A stretch of DNA of 64,000 nucleotides from Siphonodentalium dalli (GCA_032622095.1 CP136061.1:96905345-96969344), one strand, 5' to 3'. Positions 1-12,600 are shown, counted from the stretch's first letter. The notes: generated by a model from the letters alone, not told the origin. Program-made: numbers and translations.

Positions 1-54
<54 letters not shown>
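1..54. repeat. (CT)n simple repeat
   Basis: Almost pure CT dinucleotide run with one G interruption, cut by the window edge. Confidence 0.95.
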
Positions 55-266
55 GGTACACAACTGGCGCAAAAAAAACACAATATCGCGTGCAGAGTCC
101 TACATGTACATGTATTCACCCCTGACCAAGTTGTCTTGCTAATATGCTATGATCCTGGTGGTCCTGTTGACCTGATATGATGCTGTTAGGACAAACTGAT
201 GCTGTTAAGACAAAGTACGGTTGTATTTTATAAAGTTGTCATTTTCGCGGTGCCCCCCCCCCCCCC
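55..266. other. non-coding flank with relic repeat and oligo-C tract
   Basis: No gene seen. Positions 140-235 share short phrases (a 'gatgctgttaggacaaactg'-like piece) with 3225-3290 and 55140-55440, so this is probably a relic of the same dispersed repeat. A run of 14 C (253-266) borders the LINE-like sequence that follows. Confidence 0.45.
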
Positions 267-2142
267 TGTGGGGCCGGGGTAGAATATGCCTACCGCCCCA
301 CTGCGAGGGGTAAGACTCCCCTAATGTGGCACCCTGTTTGCCAAGGGGTGCATTCCTCGAGGTGCTGTGTAGGAGTCATGGAGGTTCTAGGGCAGCCGTA
401 TCACGTGAGGGATCGACCCGCGGTTAGCTCATGGTCATCTTTGGTCCTACATCTCTTCGAGACGATGGTTGAGTTGACCCGGCTCAATCAATCGGCTAGT
501 CATGCCTCTACACAGTGTTTCAGATTTCTTTTCTGCCAACTGTTCTATTATGTTTCTGGTCTCTAGTTATGTCTTGTTTTTCATGTATGTTGTTTCGTTC
601 GTGTCATGTCTGTTTGCATTTCGTCTTCATGACTTAAATGTTTCAATTTTGTATAGTTCACGCCTGTCTCACTGTGGTGAGGTACCGGGAGGCTAGTATA
701 TGCAGTGGCTCAACAGGTCACCGCTTCAGCTATGTGCCAATCTTTGGCCCGACCATAATTCGAAGGGTAGTCCGAGGCGGCTGCTGTGATAGTTGACGAT
801 TATGTGCTTTTTATATGGCAACTCATAAACAAAAACGTAAGATTGACAACCCGCCAAGTTCCACTGATGCTGAGGTCTATTCAGAGTACTTGGTTTTGAT
901 CCGAATGTCAAGAGACCTGTATTTGTGATTGATAAAACGCTACAGAGTATATACGGACAATTAAACTCTGTCAAACCGATCAGGACTTGGCCACTGAGTG
1001 GCTCTTCTGATCGAATATTCAGAACAATTGAAGCTGACGCTCTTGTACAAATAACATATATTGCACAACCACCAGTGTTGATTACTCCTCATAAGACATT
1101 GAACAGTAGCAGAGCTGTAGTGATAACTCGCGATAAAGCTGATTGTTCTGAGTCTGATATATTGGCTGAATTAGCACCACAGGGAGTTACATAAGTCCGT
1201 AGATTTATAAGAACAGTTGATGGACAAAGATTTCTTTGAATAGTTATCTTCTGACATTCAATAGGTGCGATCATCCACCGACTTTGCAGGTTGGGTATTA
1301 ATATTGATTTAAGCATATATGTTACAAACCCATTGCGATGTTTTAAATGTCGGGGGTATGGCCATGGTCAGGAACATTGTAAAAGTAAGGAAACCTTATG
1401 TGCACGATGTTCTATTTCTAGTCATGATCATAAAGATTGTACGAATATTAAGAAATGTTCAAACTGTCAAGGTTCACATGCAATGGATCGTTCATGCCCC
1501 ACTTGGGATTATGAATTCAAGATTCAACGATGTAAAGCTGAGAAGCATCTGTCATATAGAAGCTAAGAAAATAGTTGGTCCTCGATCATCCATTCACATG
1601 TCACATACTCAGCAAGCGTGTCTAGCAAAAAGTGTGTTGATGCCAGCACTCAGCACAGTCAAACTAAACTCGTCAGTATATCAATACATGTAGCAACAAC
1701 AATTGAGGAGACTGATATTATTCCTGTCCCAGAACCTGTATGACAGGAAATGGATACAGCTTCTGTGGTTGAGACATTTCCTCTGAATCAAACTATACTA
1801 GTTGATCTTATTGTTCCAAAACAAAAATCCCCAAGGTCTGTCAAGTCTTTTGACTCTCAGAAGCAGAGGTTGAGCTTTGAGTTTTCAAATTTCGATACGA
1901 TGCTTCGAGAGAAAAGGTAAATTTTGAGTGAAATAGAAGTAGCCGCAGATTTCCATGGACTTTTATGGAGGAATGCTGGCTTTCGTGTAAGGGGTGACCT
2001 ACTGAGTTTTACAACCCGATGTCAACTTGATAAATTGATTAAGAATCACACCAGATTAGTCAGATATTATAACTATCTTATCAATCACTCAGGAGGCGAG
2101 ATTGTAGGCTTCTCCAAATATTTAGATATACGGAATTCTTAA
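267..2142 (+). mobile_element. 5' part of a decayed non-LTR retrotransposon (LINE, I/Nimb-like)
   Basis: The first part (about 267-810) looks like the 5' leader of an I/Nimb-type LINE, judged from resemblance to leaders of such elements in invertebrates. It runs into a gag-like ORF1 relic at 815. No reverse transcriptase or endonuclease ORF follows, so the element is truncated at the 3' side or ORF2 was lost. The coding part is broken by stops and frameshifts and is inactive. Family assignment rests on ORF1 only. Confidence 0.65.
815..1920 (+). pseudogene. LINE ORF1 (gag-like, triple zinc-knuckle) pseudogene
   Basis: ORF1 of LINEs of the I/Nimb group encodes an RNA-binding, gag-like protein. 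An ATG at 815 opens a frame that soon stops. The reading continues in the 925-1194 frame, which contains an ELAPQGVT motif typical of this ORF1 family. It then shifts into the 1291-1566 frame. That frame has three consecutive zinc knuckles: C-x2-C-x4-H-x4-C (CFKC...H...C), C-x2-C-x4-H-x4-C (CARC...H...C) and C-x2-C-x3-H-x5-C (CSNC...H...C). They are followed by the SCPTW and alpha-helical region usual after the knuckles. At least two frameshifts and several stops break it. A further open stretch at 1924-2142 may be the degraded ORF1 tail. Confidence 0.75.
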
Positions 2143-2540
2143 TAAATTCTTTAGATTTGCTGAATATATTCCATGCAGGTTTTACATCTTTGCTGTTTTC
2201 AAAGCAGTATTCCTGTCTGTTTTGATATTCTGTTTTATATATGTTTGGAAAATGGTCAGTTTCTTAATGGTTCTGACTCCAATCGAACACTCACGCTCCG
2301 ATTTGGGTATTTTTTTATTTGTATATATTTTGTTTCGTTTTAGTCTATTTCACTGTTATTTCTAATCACAGTTGCTTCACTTGATTTTGATAATCTGTTT
2401 CTTTTCGTCGTGATTGTTGCTAAAATGACCTTAAAACCTACTCATTCAATCATTATCGCGGTGTTCGGATAAACTGAACATTTCCAGAAAAAGCCAGTGT
2501 GTGTATGAACATTCAAAAACATATCTATTGCGAAATGTTA
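2143..2540. other. AT-rich non-coding spacer
   Basis: No ORF, RNA or repeat was recognised between the LINE relic and the TTAA element. Confidence 0.4.
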
Positions 2541-3030
2541 TTAACCCTTTCAGTGTCATGGGCCGATCTCATCGGCCCTAATTTACGGTATGTAGAGCCC
2601 TAAGCAAAAATTTAAAAAATAAAAAAAAAACATTCTTTTTAAAGATTTTTTTTGTTTAGGGGTTGAATTTTGTTTGGGTATGCTTAAGCATGCTATAGCG
2701 AATTTAAAAACAAACTGGTTAAAACCTTACGGGCATGTTATAACTCAAAACTATCACCAAGTATTCATAGTAATAATTTTGATGCCCATCAAAAACGTAA
2801 GATTCCCTGGCACTAAACCTACAAAATAAGTCTGTTAAAGAATATCAGAAAAAATTATTAAAATTGTGAAAAATTGTAAAAAATAATAACAAATGGTGAA
2901 AAATTGTTAGGCCAATGCATTCTCTTATATATGCGAGGCGACCTATGGTCGACTCGCATATATAAGAGAATGCATTGGCACAGGGTTTCTGAGTTGATAC
3001 AAAAATCGGACCTGGCACTAAAAGGGTTAA
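2541..3030. mobile_element. TTAA-bounded MITE with a hairpin module
   Basis: Ends are TTAACCCTTT (2541-2550) and AAAGGGTTAA (3021-3030). This is the TTAA target plus CCC..GGG end pattern of piggyBac-type elements. The element is 490 bp and has no coding capacity. It holds a near-perfect 69-bp palindrome at 2911-2979 (arms of about 30 bp around a short GACC-type centre), the same module found at six other places in the window. An A/T-rich spacer precedes the module. The ORFs overlapping it at 2845-3082 are chance. Confidence 0.75.
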
Positions 3031-4047
3031 TACTGGTTGTATTAGTTGTTGAAAATCGACAATAATCAAGATGGTTATTCACGTCGTTTTACAAACACCA
3101 GCGCAGCCATTATTTAATTTTAATGTTCTTCGATGTTTCATACACACACAGACGCGAAAATGACACCTTTAGAAAAAATAACGGTACTTTTTCTTAACAG
3201 CCTCAGATTGCCCCGACAGCATCATAACAATTCAGCAGAACCCACAGCATCATACCACTAGCAGGACCACTTAACCATTGGTGGTATTATATAGGAGCCG
3301 ATAATTCACGGCGACATCCGATTTGAGTTAATTTCACGCTCTTCGATCAATAAAATCTAAACTAAGACAATGTTGATGAGACGCCACTGTCAAACATCGT
3401 CAGTAAACAAATACAAAAGTATCCGTATTAATCCCTCTCTTTGCTTGGCTCAGCTCCTATACTTTCCACTTACTCGCGATATATTAAGAGGGAGGTGAAG
3501 TGGCAACATTTAAATGGGGAATTCAGTATTCATTTTCAAGATAAGATTACTCAATATTTACAAACCGTAGAACAATACTTCATGTCTTGTTGGAATGTTT
3601 GAGCATATATCTAGTGACAACGCAAAGCAGATTTTGATGTGATGGAAATATTATAAACAGTGATAAACAATGGTGACCTACTTTTTAAAAGTGTCCAACA
3701 AATATCGTTTTATATATTTTATAAGGCAATATAATATCTCTCCATGATATCTCTTTATACAGTTCTGACCAAAAATAACAGACAAATGTGTAAGTTATCC
3801 TTATTCTGACATCCCCCTCTCTCTATGCAAATTTGCATGGCTCAGTCAACAAATATATAGAGGAACTACAAATAGTTCCCAGTTTATAGCGAAAACATGT
3901 TTTTGAAGTAATGCATTACATGTGATGAAAAAGGACCCATTACAAATTACTTTTCACTACTTTAGAAAAGTAATACCTTTTAAGGCATTACACATTACCA
4001 TTATCCCTGGTTCTATCGCTCTCCTCTCGTGTTCGATGAGCGCGTGT

Positions 4048-4049
<2 letters not shown>
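3031..4049. repeat. diverged dispersed repeats
   Basis: No gene seen. Positions 3225-3290 resemble 55330-55440 and 140-210. Positions 3291-3410 (GGAGCCGATAATTC onward) recur in direct orientation at 4349-4460. The remainder is unassigned AT-rich sequence. Confidence 0.5.
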
Positions 4050-4119
<70 letters not shown>

Positions 4120-4232
4120 CCTCTCCCCTCTCTCTCGCTATCGATCTCTCTTCCCATTCCTCTCTCTCTATCGCTCTCTCTTCCCATTCCTCTATATCGC
4201 TCTCTCTCTCTCCCCCCATTCCTCTCTCTCTC

Positions 4233-4288
<56 letters not shown>

Positions 4289-4293
4289 CTCTT
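4050..4293. repeat. (TC)n and (TA)n microsatellite block
   Basis: Long TC dinucleotide runs interrupted by CCCATTCC-type variants, ending in a (TA)n stretch at about 4264-4289. The Ser/Leu-rich and Arg/Glu-rich ORFs here are artefacts of the repeat. Confidence 0.95.
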
Positions 4294-4348
4294 TCCATGG
4301 ACACCACTGACCCAAAAAGACAAACATAGCGTGTACACATACAGGTAA

Positions 4349-5770
4349 TAGGAGCCGATAATTCCACAACAGCCGATTTGTGTTAATTTAACTATCTCCG
4401 ATCAATAAAGTCTAAACAAGACAATGTTGATGTGAAGCCACCGCCAAACATCATCAGTAAACGGATGTTATGTGTTCGTGGTTGGAATGTCCGCTCGATG
4501 CATAATGTTAGTGAGGGATGCTGGTGTATGTATGGCTTGGTGTGGTTGACATTCTATTTTGGCAGTGTCGGACAAGCTGTGCATCAATTGGACGCCCGGT
4601 TATCCTGTGATTATTTCTTCAACGGAAAGAGTGTGAGTTCCTCGCTTAGTTCGGAACTTTTTATATGCAGACTGTTTATTGTTTACTTCCTTTCTCCGTG
4701 GAACTGTTGTCTTCATGACGCGTTTGGACTTTTCGATATAATCGTCTTCAATTATATGTAATTAAAATAAAACATAATATTACCTTTTTTAAATTCCCAT
4801 TTTTTGTAAATTTGTACTTTACTATGTATATTGCAATTTTTATTTCATAAACGACCGACAGCAGGTATAATGCAAAGACTAGCATCATCGTGATTTCGCA
4901 TTCGCTATTATTTCTTTCTGTAACTTGCGATCAGACATGTTTTGTGTCAGATGGTAACTGTTCACAAAAGCTGTGCATCAATTGAAACCCAGTTATTCTG
5001 TGACTTTTTTCTTTGTTAGATGGAAGGAAGGTGTGAGTTTCTCGTTTGGTTTCAGACATTTTTGCAGACTGTTGTGAATAAGTGGCTACATCTGTCAATT
5101 CTCTCCGTGTAATTTTTTTCTTCATTGTCGTGTGCGATCTAGATAACGCATTTGGAATGTTCGACTTATTCGTCATACATTATATGTAATTTCAGCTTGT
5201 TCTCCCGAAAATCAGCACGTTATCGCCTTATAATAGGATTTGTTTTAGGTTCATATATCGGTGTAGAATCGCCTCATTTTGAGTCCATATCCAACTGAAA
5301 ATGATTGTTTTACTGCCGTTATCGACTTATAATAACTTGCTATAAGCTCATTATGGGCGGACACTAACACGAATATACCAACTCACGATTTACCAGATAT
5401 ACGCTCTTTAAAATGTGTTTTGCTGTGGTCCCCGTCATAAAACGGAATAACGGATCCGATATAGGTCCACGATATTGGCTTATTTCAGAATCAAATAATC
5501 CAATATGAACCTATGTGAATAGAATAGGTCGATTATGAACCTATTTGCGCGAGGATACGTTGGTAATTTTGTAAAAACCTAATTCTCCTTTTTTAAATCG
5601 CGCTTTATGTCTGTTATGTGTTTTACCATGTACGCTGTAACTTCAATTCCGTAAAAGGTCGATACCATGCACGGCTGATACAACAACTAGCATCGCCATC
5701 GTTTCGCATTCGGTAATATTTCTCCCATCAGCGATCAACCATTTTTTTATGTCAGATCATCATACGTTTG
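4349..5770. repeat. diverged duplicated block
   Basis: Several stretches are repeated with clear divergence: 4349-4460 copies 3291-3410, 4565-4770 resembles 4957-5190 (shared GCTGTGCATCAATTG and TCTCCGTG), and 4785-4960 resembles 5585-5770 (shared TTTCGCATTCG and TATGTCAGAT-like text). This looks like a decayed tandem duplication. The 109-codon ORF at 4432-4761 lies in it and matches nothing I recognise. Confidence 0.5.
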
Positions 5771-5993
5771 CTGTTGGCTTGAGTATTTGAAGGCTTGATT
5801 TGAAAGTACCCTGTGACCTAGACTTAATCTGAAATGTGGACTTGATCTTCTGGTCACCGTTTCGTATATGGCAAAAGTAACATTATATTTAAACATTGTT
5901 CGAAGTGCTTGTTAATGCAGTCGTTGTAGCTTCATATCCCCGCCCCATGTTTATGAAAAAGTTGGATGTAAATCTAACAATTTACTTATATCA

Positions 5994-6240
5994 CAAGCCT
6001 TGAAATAGTGTGTCTGTCATTTGCAGAATGAGTTCTATATCAACTAATTTGCAGAAGTTAAATACGTAATAAAGGTGACTAATGGGTGAACATCAACTGG
6101 GGAACTTCAATCTGATCCAATGTCCCCCAAAGCCATTGAGGCCTCAGCAGAATGAGGTTCCCGGTGGATGAATTTGGCGTCACTAAATTCACCCTCTGTG
6201 GACCTCAGTCTGCAAATAACGGACACTATTTCAAGCTTTG
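5994..6240. mobile_element. foldback MITE, diverged copy
   Basis: The left end CAAGCCTTGAAATAGTGTGT and the inverted right end ACACTATTTCAAGCTTTG match the ends of the 52952-53207 palindrome. The shared inner motif is GCAGAATGAGGT. The interior here has diverged. It lies directly upstream of the putative splice acceptor that precedes the receptor's start codon. Confidence 0.65.
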
Positions 6241-6277
6241 TTCATATATATGTATATCTACACCATACAATGTGTTT

Positions 6278-6296
6278 TTTTCTTCTAATTTTCAGA
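6278..6296 (+). promoter_or_regulatory. putative splice acceptor of the 5'-UTR exon
   Basis: A pyrimidine-rich tract ending in TTTTCAG (AG at 6294-6295) lies 87 bp before the receptor ATG. It suggests that the first coding exon begins near 6296 and that one or more non-coding exons and the promoter lie further upstream, not identified. Confidence 0.5.
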
Positions 6297-6382
6297 AGAC
6301 GCCAAATAACAATTCTGGAGTTTGACAAACTGTTCTGCCTGTAAGCCGATGGGAAGTCCACGGTAACATCTGAAAAGCAACA

Positions 6383-6641
6383 ATGAAGATGGATATTTAT
6401 GGTCCTTTGTTTTTAACTTTGGGAATATTAGTATGTGTTCGCGTTTCATTTGGACAAAATGTGACGTCCGTAGAACCTATCTCGAGTATTCCCAGAAATG
6501 AGACTATTGTCGTCTTGTTGGACATACACACCAACAGTTTCAAGAATGGTACTTGTTACAACAAGAACCAGCGAGTTCAGGATATGCTCGACGCTGCAAC
6601 AGACATCTTGTTTGATAATTGGAGAAATGACACTACCACAG
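6383..6641 (+). CDS. receptor exon 1: signal peptide and start of VFT1
   Basis: ATG at 6383 begins a hydrophobic signal peptide (residues 1-24, ending near SFGQ). The first beta strand of VFT1 follows (TIVVLLDIHT) with the first helix (VQDMLDAATDILFDNW). The donor is CAG|GTAAGC at 6641/6642, and the exon ends one base into a Gly codon (phase 1). The ATG context (AACAATGA) is acceptable. Confidence 0.88.
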
Positions 6642-9600
6642 GTAAGCGTTCTGTTTATGTGTATCATTTAAGCCAATCTCTTATAACGCAGGCGGCCTAA
6701 TTCATAAAAGTACATGTACATGTATATACAGGGGGGGGGTCTGGAAAAAAATTGCACATATAGGGCCCAAAAAGTTTTTTCCGACCACGAGGGACCCACC
6801 ACCCCATTTGTGCAAAAAAATATTTTTTTCCTCCAAAATTTTGGGGACCCACCCCCCCCCTTTTTTTAGCCGTTCTTCAATAACTGTGTTAACTGCCTTT
6901 CAATCCCATTCCACTATCCTTTTTTGGAAAAATAAACTGTATTTCCAGGTGTTTCCTGGTGTTTTCAGTATCTAACAACAATAATAAAGCATTGTGTAGG
7001 TACACTATATGTCACAAATCGCCCTAGACCCCATTATAGCCTTAATATATCGAGTGTGTTGTGTCTGACAGAGAACAGTTCATCTATTTGTAAGTGATAA
7101 CAGTATACAATTAGTATTTTAGTTTAGTCTTGCTGAGTAGTAAAGCTCCAAAATGAAGTTCGGAAATTCAATGAGAATAGCGTCACTACACCTTCAGTTG
7201 GGATTGTCTGAGCAGTAAACAGTAACGGTCATTCATCATAACCAATTCAGTTTTATTTGGATAATTGTTGCACATTAACATTACTTGCAATCATTCAAGA
7301 TGAGAAATAACCAGAAGGAATGAATTTGATTACATGCCAGAACAAGACCGTATTTCAGATATTAGAAATTTATGAGATACCCTTTTCAATTTCATGTTAT
7401 GCAACAATCAGTTAATGATATCTAGTCATCAATGAGTATTCACCATGTAGTATCCAATTTGTGATACAGTTTTTTTGTTTTATTACTTTTATTCAGGTAA
7501 TATATTAATTTTGTTACTATATATTTCTTCCGTTGATCATAAGTTTCCTGAACGCTATTATTGTGGTCCACTGTGAAGTGGGCCGGGATCCTGTGGAATC
7601 CAGAATTTTGCTAAATCTGAGGCTAAAGAGTCACTATAGCTGCCTATATAGCCATATACCAACAAGCATGGTACTAACATGCTTACAAACAACATTACGT
7701 GGTCAGTACTTGTAAATTGTTTGAAAAAAACCCATTTTGGAAATAATTTACAAGCACAATTTTTTCCGCCTCTGGACCACCCACCCACCCCGGCCCTATA
7801 TACGGAATTTTGTTGCAAACCCCCCCCCCCCCCGGTATATACGGAATAAATGTGACTTCTGTGGGAGGGGCGGGTTCTGTCTTTCTGTTTTTGGAAATAT
7901 ATTTGAATCTGTAAAGTGTGGCAGAGTGTATGCTGCCCATTGATTCATGCACATGCGTGTGGATAAATTATCACATCTCGTCAAAACATGGTCACATTTC
8001 GATCACATTATGATGTCCATCAACCCAGATCAAATATGAAAAGAGATCACCGGCAACCTCCTCTAAAACACACTTTAAAACATAGATCACCCGCGACCAC
8101 CAACTTTAACTCACACTTTAAAACCCATTCCCTTTGTTCTACCTTGCACATTATTTGTTTCCGTATGGGCGCTTTATGTTCGAACGTTTCTGTCTCCTCA
8201 GTTTATACACATATTAAGGAGATCCCCCCCCCCCCCCCCACTGATACCTCTTAACGGCAACTAGTTCTGATTTCGGACGGATCTCCACTCCGCCCCCAAG
8301 AAGATCGTCTGCATAAAGCCTATGTACCTTCCAACAATTCATATTTGTGTCGATAGTGGCGTGCATCTCATTTACATACCAGCGAGAGACACACCATTAG
8401 TCAAGTAATTAGAGTTACTTTTCCCTGCTAGAATTATAACATGGCTGTTGGACTTTTCAAGTCAAAACTAATTTATTAAACGCATATTGTGCTCGTGGGA
8501 ACTCAGAAAATACAGATAATTGCATCTACATTATATACTATATATCCAGATTATACGTCACAAAAAACTAATATTTAACCCTTATATAACTGTATGGAGC
8601 TTCATAAAGGTTTGCGAAAACCATGTGCCAATCATTCTCTTATATATGCGAGTCGTACATAGGAAGCCTCGCATATATAAGAGAATACATTGGCCTAACA
8701 ATATTGACCCTGTCATTGTAAGGCAGTGCATTCTCTTATATATGCGAGCCTCCCTATGCGAGCCTCCCGCATATTTAAGATAATGCACTGGCACATGATA
8801 TTTAATGCTGTACTAACGATATTTTCTCGCATACCGATGTTGTTCTTCGATCAAAGTTGTAAATTTGGTGTCATAGCATGAATGTCGATAACTTACTCGT
8901 GCTATCCACTAATGGTGGCAAAGGGGTGGGGGGTTTTCAGTCAGGGATTATTTTTATACAGAAAAACACTCGTTGGCAACGAAGGAATGGCCGCACTTTT
9001 CTCAGAGACGATCACTGATTGTTTTGCTCGGCTGACAAAAATTCAAATCATGTTAAAACTAGGATAGGGTAGGATATTTTATTTCAATATACACATATTA
9101 ATACATAGTCAATTTTACGACTAGACTGTCTTCCTGCCACCCTCATACCGATATCTGACCATCAGAACATTAATGCACAATGACACTTGCAGCTTTCGAG
9201 ATTCATTGGGTTACAATTCCAGTTTGAGACATGAGGAGAAACTGAAATTTTAGCAAATTTGCCCTATAAGATAATATACTTCGAATCAGCATCAGTCACA
9301 GACAACAATTGCTGAAAACTGCTTCCAGTATGCATCAATTCGGTTCCTTCTTAAAATGTTATTGTTGCCAGATACCCAGCATGGATTTGGTCGCCTCTCG
9401 ATCTCTCCTCAGTGTGCTCATTGGCACGATATATTTATTGTTCTATTATAGAAAATGTACAAATGTGACCCGCCATATCAAATCCAGTCGTAAGTCGGGA
9501 TTTGTTTACCCTGTGCCAATGCATTCTCTTATATATGCGAGTCGACCATAGGTCGCCTCGCATATTTAAGAGAATGTATTGGCCTAACAATTTTTTACAA

Positions 9601-12600
9601 TTTTAATAATATTTTCTTGTATTCTTTACGAACAATTTTATAATTTCACCCATACAGAGCCCCAGACAAACATGACCAGGCGACACTCTTCTATATGCTT
9701 CTATATATGTGTGTGGCTCCCTGCAGGGTAATGGATGTTTTTTATTTTATGTCCTAAAAATTGTAAGAAACATTTATTTTAAAAAAATGATAAAAAATGA
9801 TAGGCCAATGCATTCTCTTATATATGCGAGGCGACCTATGGTCGACTCGCATATATAAGAGAATGCATTGGCACAGGGTAAACAAAATCCCGACTTACGA
9901 CTGGATTTGATATGGCGGGTCACAAATTGTAGTTTTGTTATGAAAATTCGGACAGAGCATCTTTAAACACGCCAGTATGGGAGGCGGTCGTTTATCTGAT
10001 CAGGCTGTGATAATTTTTCGTGACGGATTCACTGACCCCGGACTAATATATGTGTCTACATATTTTATCTTTTGTCAGGTTTTGATGTTTATGACTCCTG
10101 CGGATCGTATTCCAGAACAAGAGACCTGCTGCGAAAACTCACCACCTGCTCCGCTTCAACTACCATCAAAGGTAACACCTTTATCTAATGACATTGCTAT
10201 CCCCTAGACTGTGTGCACAACGAAGATAGCATCTACACTATGTAGAAAGTCGGTTAGTTGTGAACTGGAAGTTATTTGCGTGATCAAAAGCTATATTCAG
10301 TTACCAAGGTAGCAAACCACGGTGTCAGACCGGTTTTCCGAAGACCTATTACTACGAAGGCCCACAACTCCGAAGACCCGATTCTCCGACGGCCCACAAA
10401 TCCGAAGACCCGATTCTCCGACGGCCCATAACTCCGAAGACCCGATTCTCCGACGGCCCATAACTCCGAAGATCCGATTCTCCGAAAGCCCATAACTCCG
10501 ATTCTCCGAAGACCTATAACTCCGAAGACCTATAACTCCGAAGGCCCGATTCTCCGACGGCCCATAACTCCGAAGGTCCGATTCTCCGAAGGTCCGATTC
10601 TCCGAAGATTTTGTTTTATCGGGGTATTATCGTTTACTAAATAGTGTACAGTCCAGTGGCGAAGCCAAGGGGTCCCAAAATTCCCACTGCCCCCATTAAA
10701 CCTCTACTTGCTAGTTCAGACAATATGGGCCCCTACCAAAACATGTACAATGTCATGTAAACGCCCGGAAATCGTTCATGGGGCATTAAAATATTCAAAC
10801 TTTCCTACTGCCCCCATCTAAATGGGACTCCTGGCCCGCCACTGACTATACACCAGATACTATAACGTTACGTTGGCCCATGAGATGCCAGAGTAAAATG
10901 TACAGGGGTGAACGGGGAAGAACTTGTCGCCCCTGTGCATGTTAGGCTACTCTGACATTCTTGCAGCGTTTCGTTATAATATACCCGGTGCACACCAGTG
11001 GCGGAGCCAGGGTTCCCATTTAGGGGTGCACATTAATTAGCATATGTGGGGGATATATCATGCATATGATATGCCGAAAGCACATCACGAAGGCCTGATT
11101 TGGGGAGCGCATACATGGGAGGGGTCGCCCCCAATCGTTGGTCCGGGGGCTCCCCTGGGCAGGAACACTGTGAATATTTGAATGCCTAGGAGGGATTTCC
11201 TGACGTTTACATGACATTTGACACGTTTTTTGGGGGCGGTCTTCCCTAGGGCCCCATTGACCCCACCACTGGACTGTACACTATTTAATAAGCGATAAAA
11301 CATAGATCTTCGGAGAATCGGACCTTCGGAGAATCGGACCTTCGGAGAATCGGCCCTTCGGAGTTATAGACTTTCGGAGTTATGGGCGTTCGGAGTTATA
11401 GGCCTTCGGAGTTATGGGCTTTCGGAGTTATGGGTCTTCGGAGTTATGGGATTTCGGAGAATCGGTACTTCGGAGTTATGGGCTTTCGGAGAATCGGGGC
11501 GTCGGAGAATCTGACCTTCGGAGAATCGGACCTTCGGAGTTATGGGTCTTCGGAAAAACGCTACGTAACCCAAACCACAACGAAATCGTAAACTGATGCT
11601 ACTAACATTCGCCTTCAAATATCTGTATGGTTGTGAGACAATTCCATGTTATTTACCGGCAAATTTCGGTAGCATGGCTACAGGTGGAATTTAACTACAG
11701 AGATTTAACTTTTCCTGTATATAGCCTACAGGGAAGTGCACGGGTGTAGATTATGATCTAGTTTGGCTTATTGACCTCATACCACGTGACGCACGTGTGA
11801 CGCACGTGAGACGCGTGAACCACATTTACTCACGTCAACATGCATGTGCAATGTGCTATATTTATTATTTCCTGGACACCATTGGCCGACAGTGTTATGA
11901 CATTCGTGAACCTTCTATAATAACTATATTTTAATAGACTGTCAAGACGGTGGGAAACACGTGAGGATTTGAATATTTTGTATATGTGTTAATTGTAGAT
12001 AATTATAGAAGGTGCAAATTCACCTCCAGAGACATATTGGTGACTATTTTGGGGTTGTTGTTTATCTATACACCTTCATCTCATTCCATTTTTCGTTTTC
12101 ATTAAGCTGACCAACGAAATTGGTCTAAATGAAATTAATAGACTTAAATCACATGTGAATTATTCGTAAGTTGTGAAGTAGTTACTGTTATTTTTATCGC
12201 GATGCTTCATTTCCAATTCCGCGTTTTTTTTAGCTCAACTTTACTTTGTAAAGTTTGAGCTATTTCCATGGCTTTCTCGTCCGTCGTCCGTGTGTGCGTG
12301 TGGGTGTGCGTGTGTGCGTGATGCGTCAACAATTTCCTTTAGCACGGGCTACAGGTCGTACCTTTGGTCGGATCATTATGAAATTTGTCATAGCTGTTGA
12401 CATTGACGTGTAGATGGGAACGAGTCATTTTGGGTTCATTCGGAAAAAAAACATGGCCGCCAGTGGCCATTTTGGATTTCAATATTCAATCCATTAGCAC
12501 GGGCTACAGGTCGTACTGTTCGTCTGATGATCATGAAATTTGTCATGGATGTTAATATTGACATGTAGATGGGAACGAGTAATTTTGGGGTTGATCGGCC

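Noticed and set aside
2845-3082. Overlapping minus-strand ORFs over the hairpin module, also at 8520-8794, 36232-36585 and 58251-58442
   Set aside because: All share peptide text (e.g. RIYKRMHW) only because they cross the same palindromic module. It is read similarly from both strands.
3922-4369. ORFs of 76-135 codons rich in Ser/Leu or Arg/Glu on both strands
   Set aside because: They are translations of TC/GA and TA microsatellites, with no non-repeat content.
9977-10207. 76-codon ORF overlapping receptor exon 2
   Set aside because: It is in a different frame from the spliced receptor. The true reading there is set by phase and VFT similarity.
10284-10493. Repetitive Gly/Arg/Ser ORF, and its partners at 11382-11618
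   Set aside because: The 16-bp units are open in several frames. The arrays sit in an inverted repeat inside an intron, and both strands give similar ORFs.
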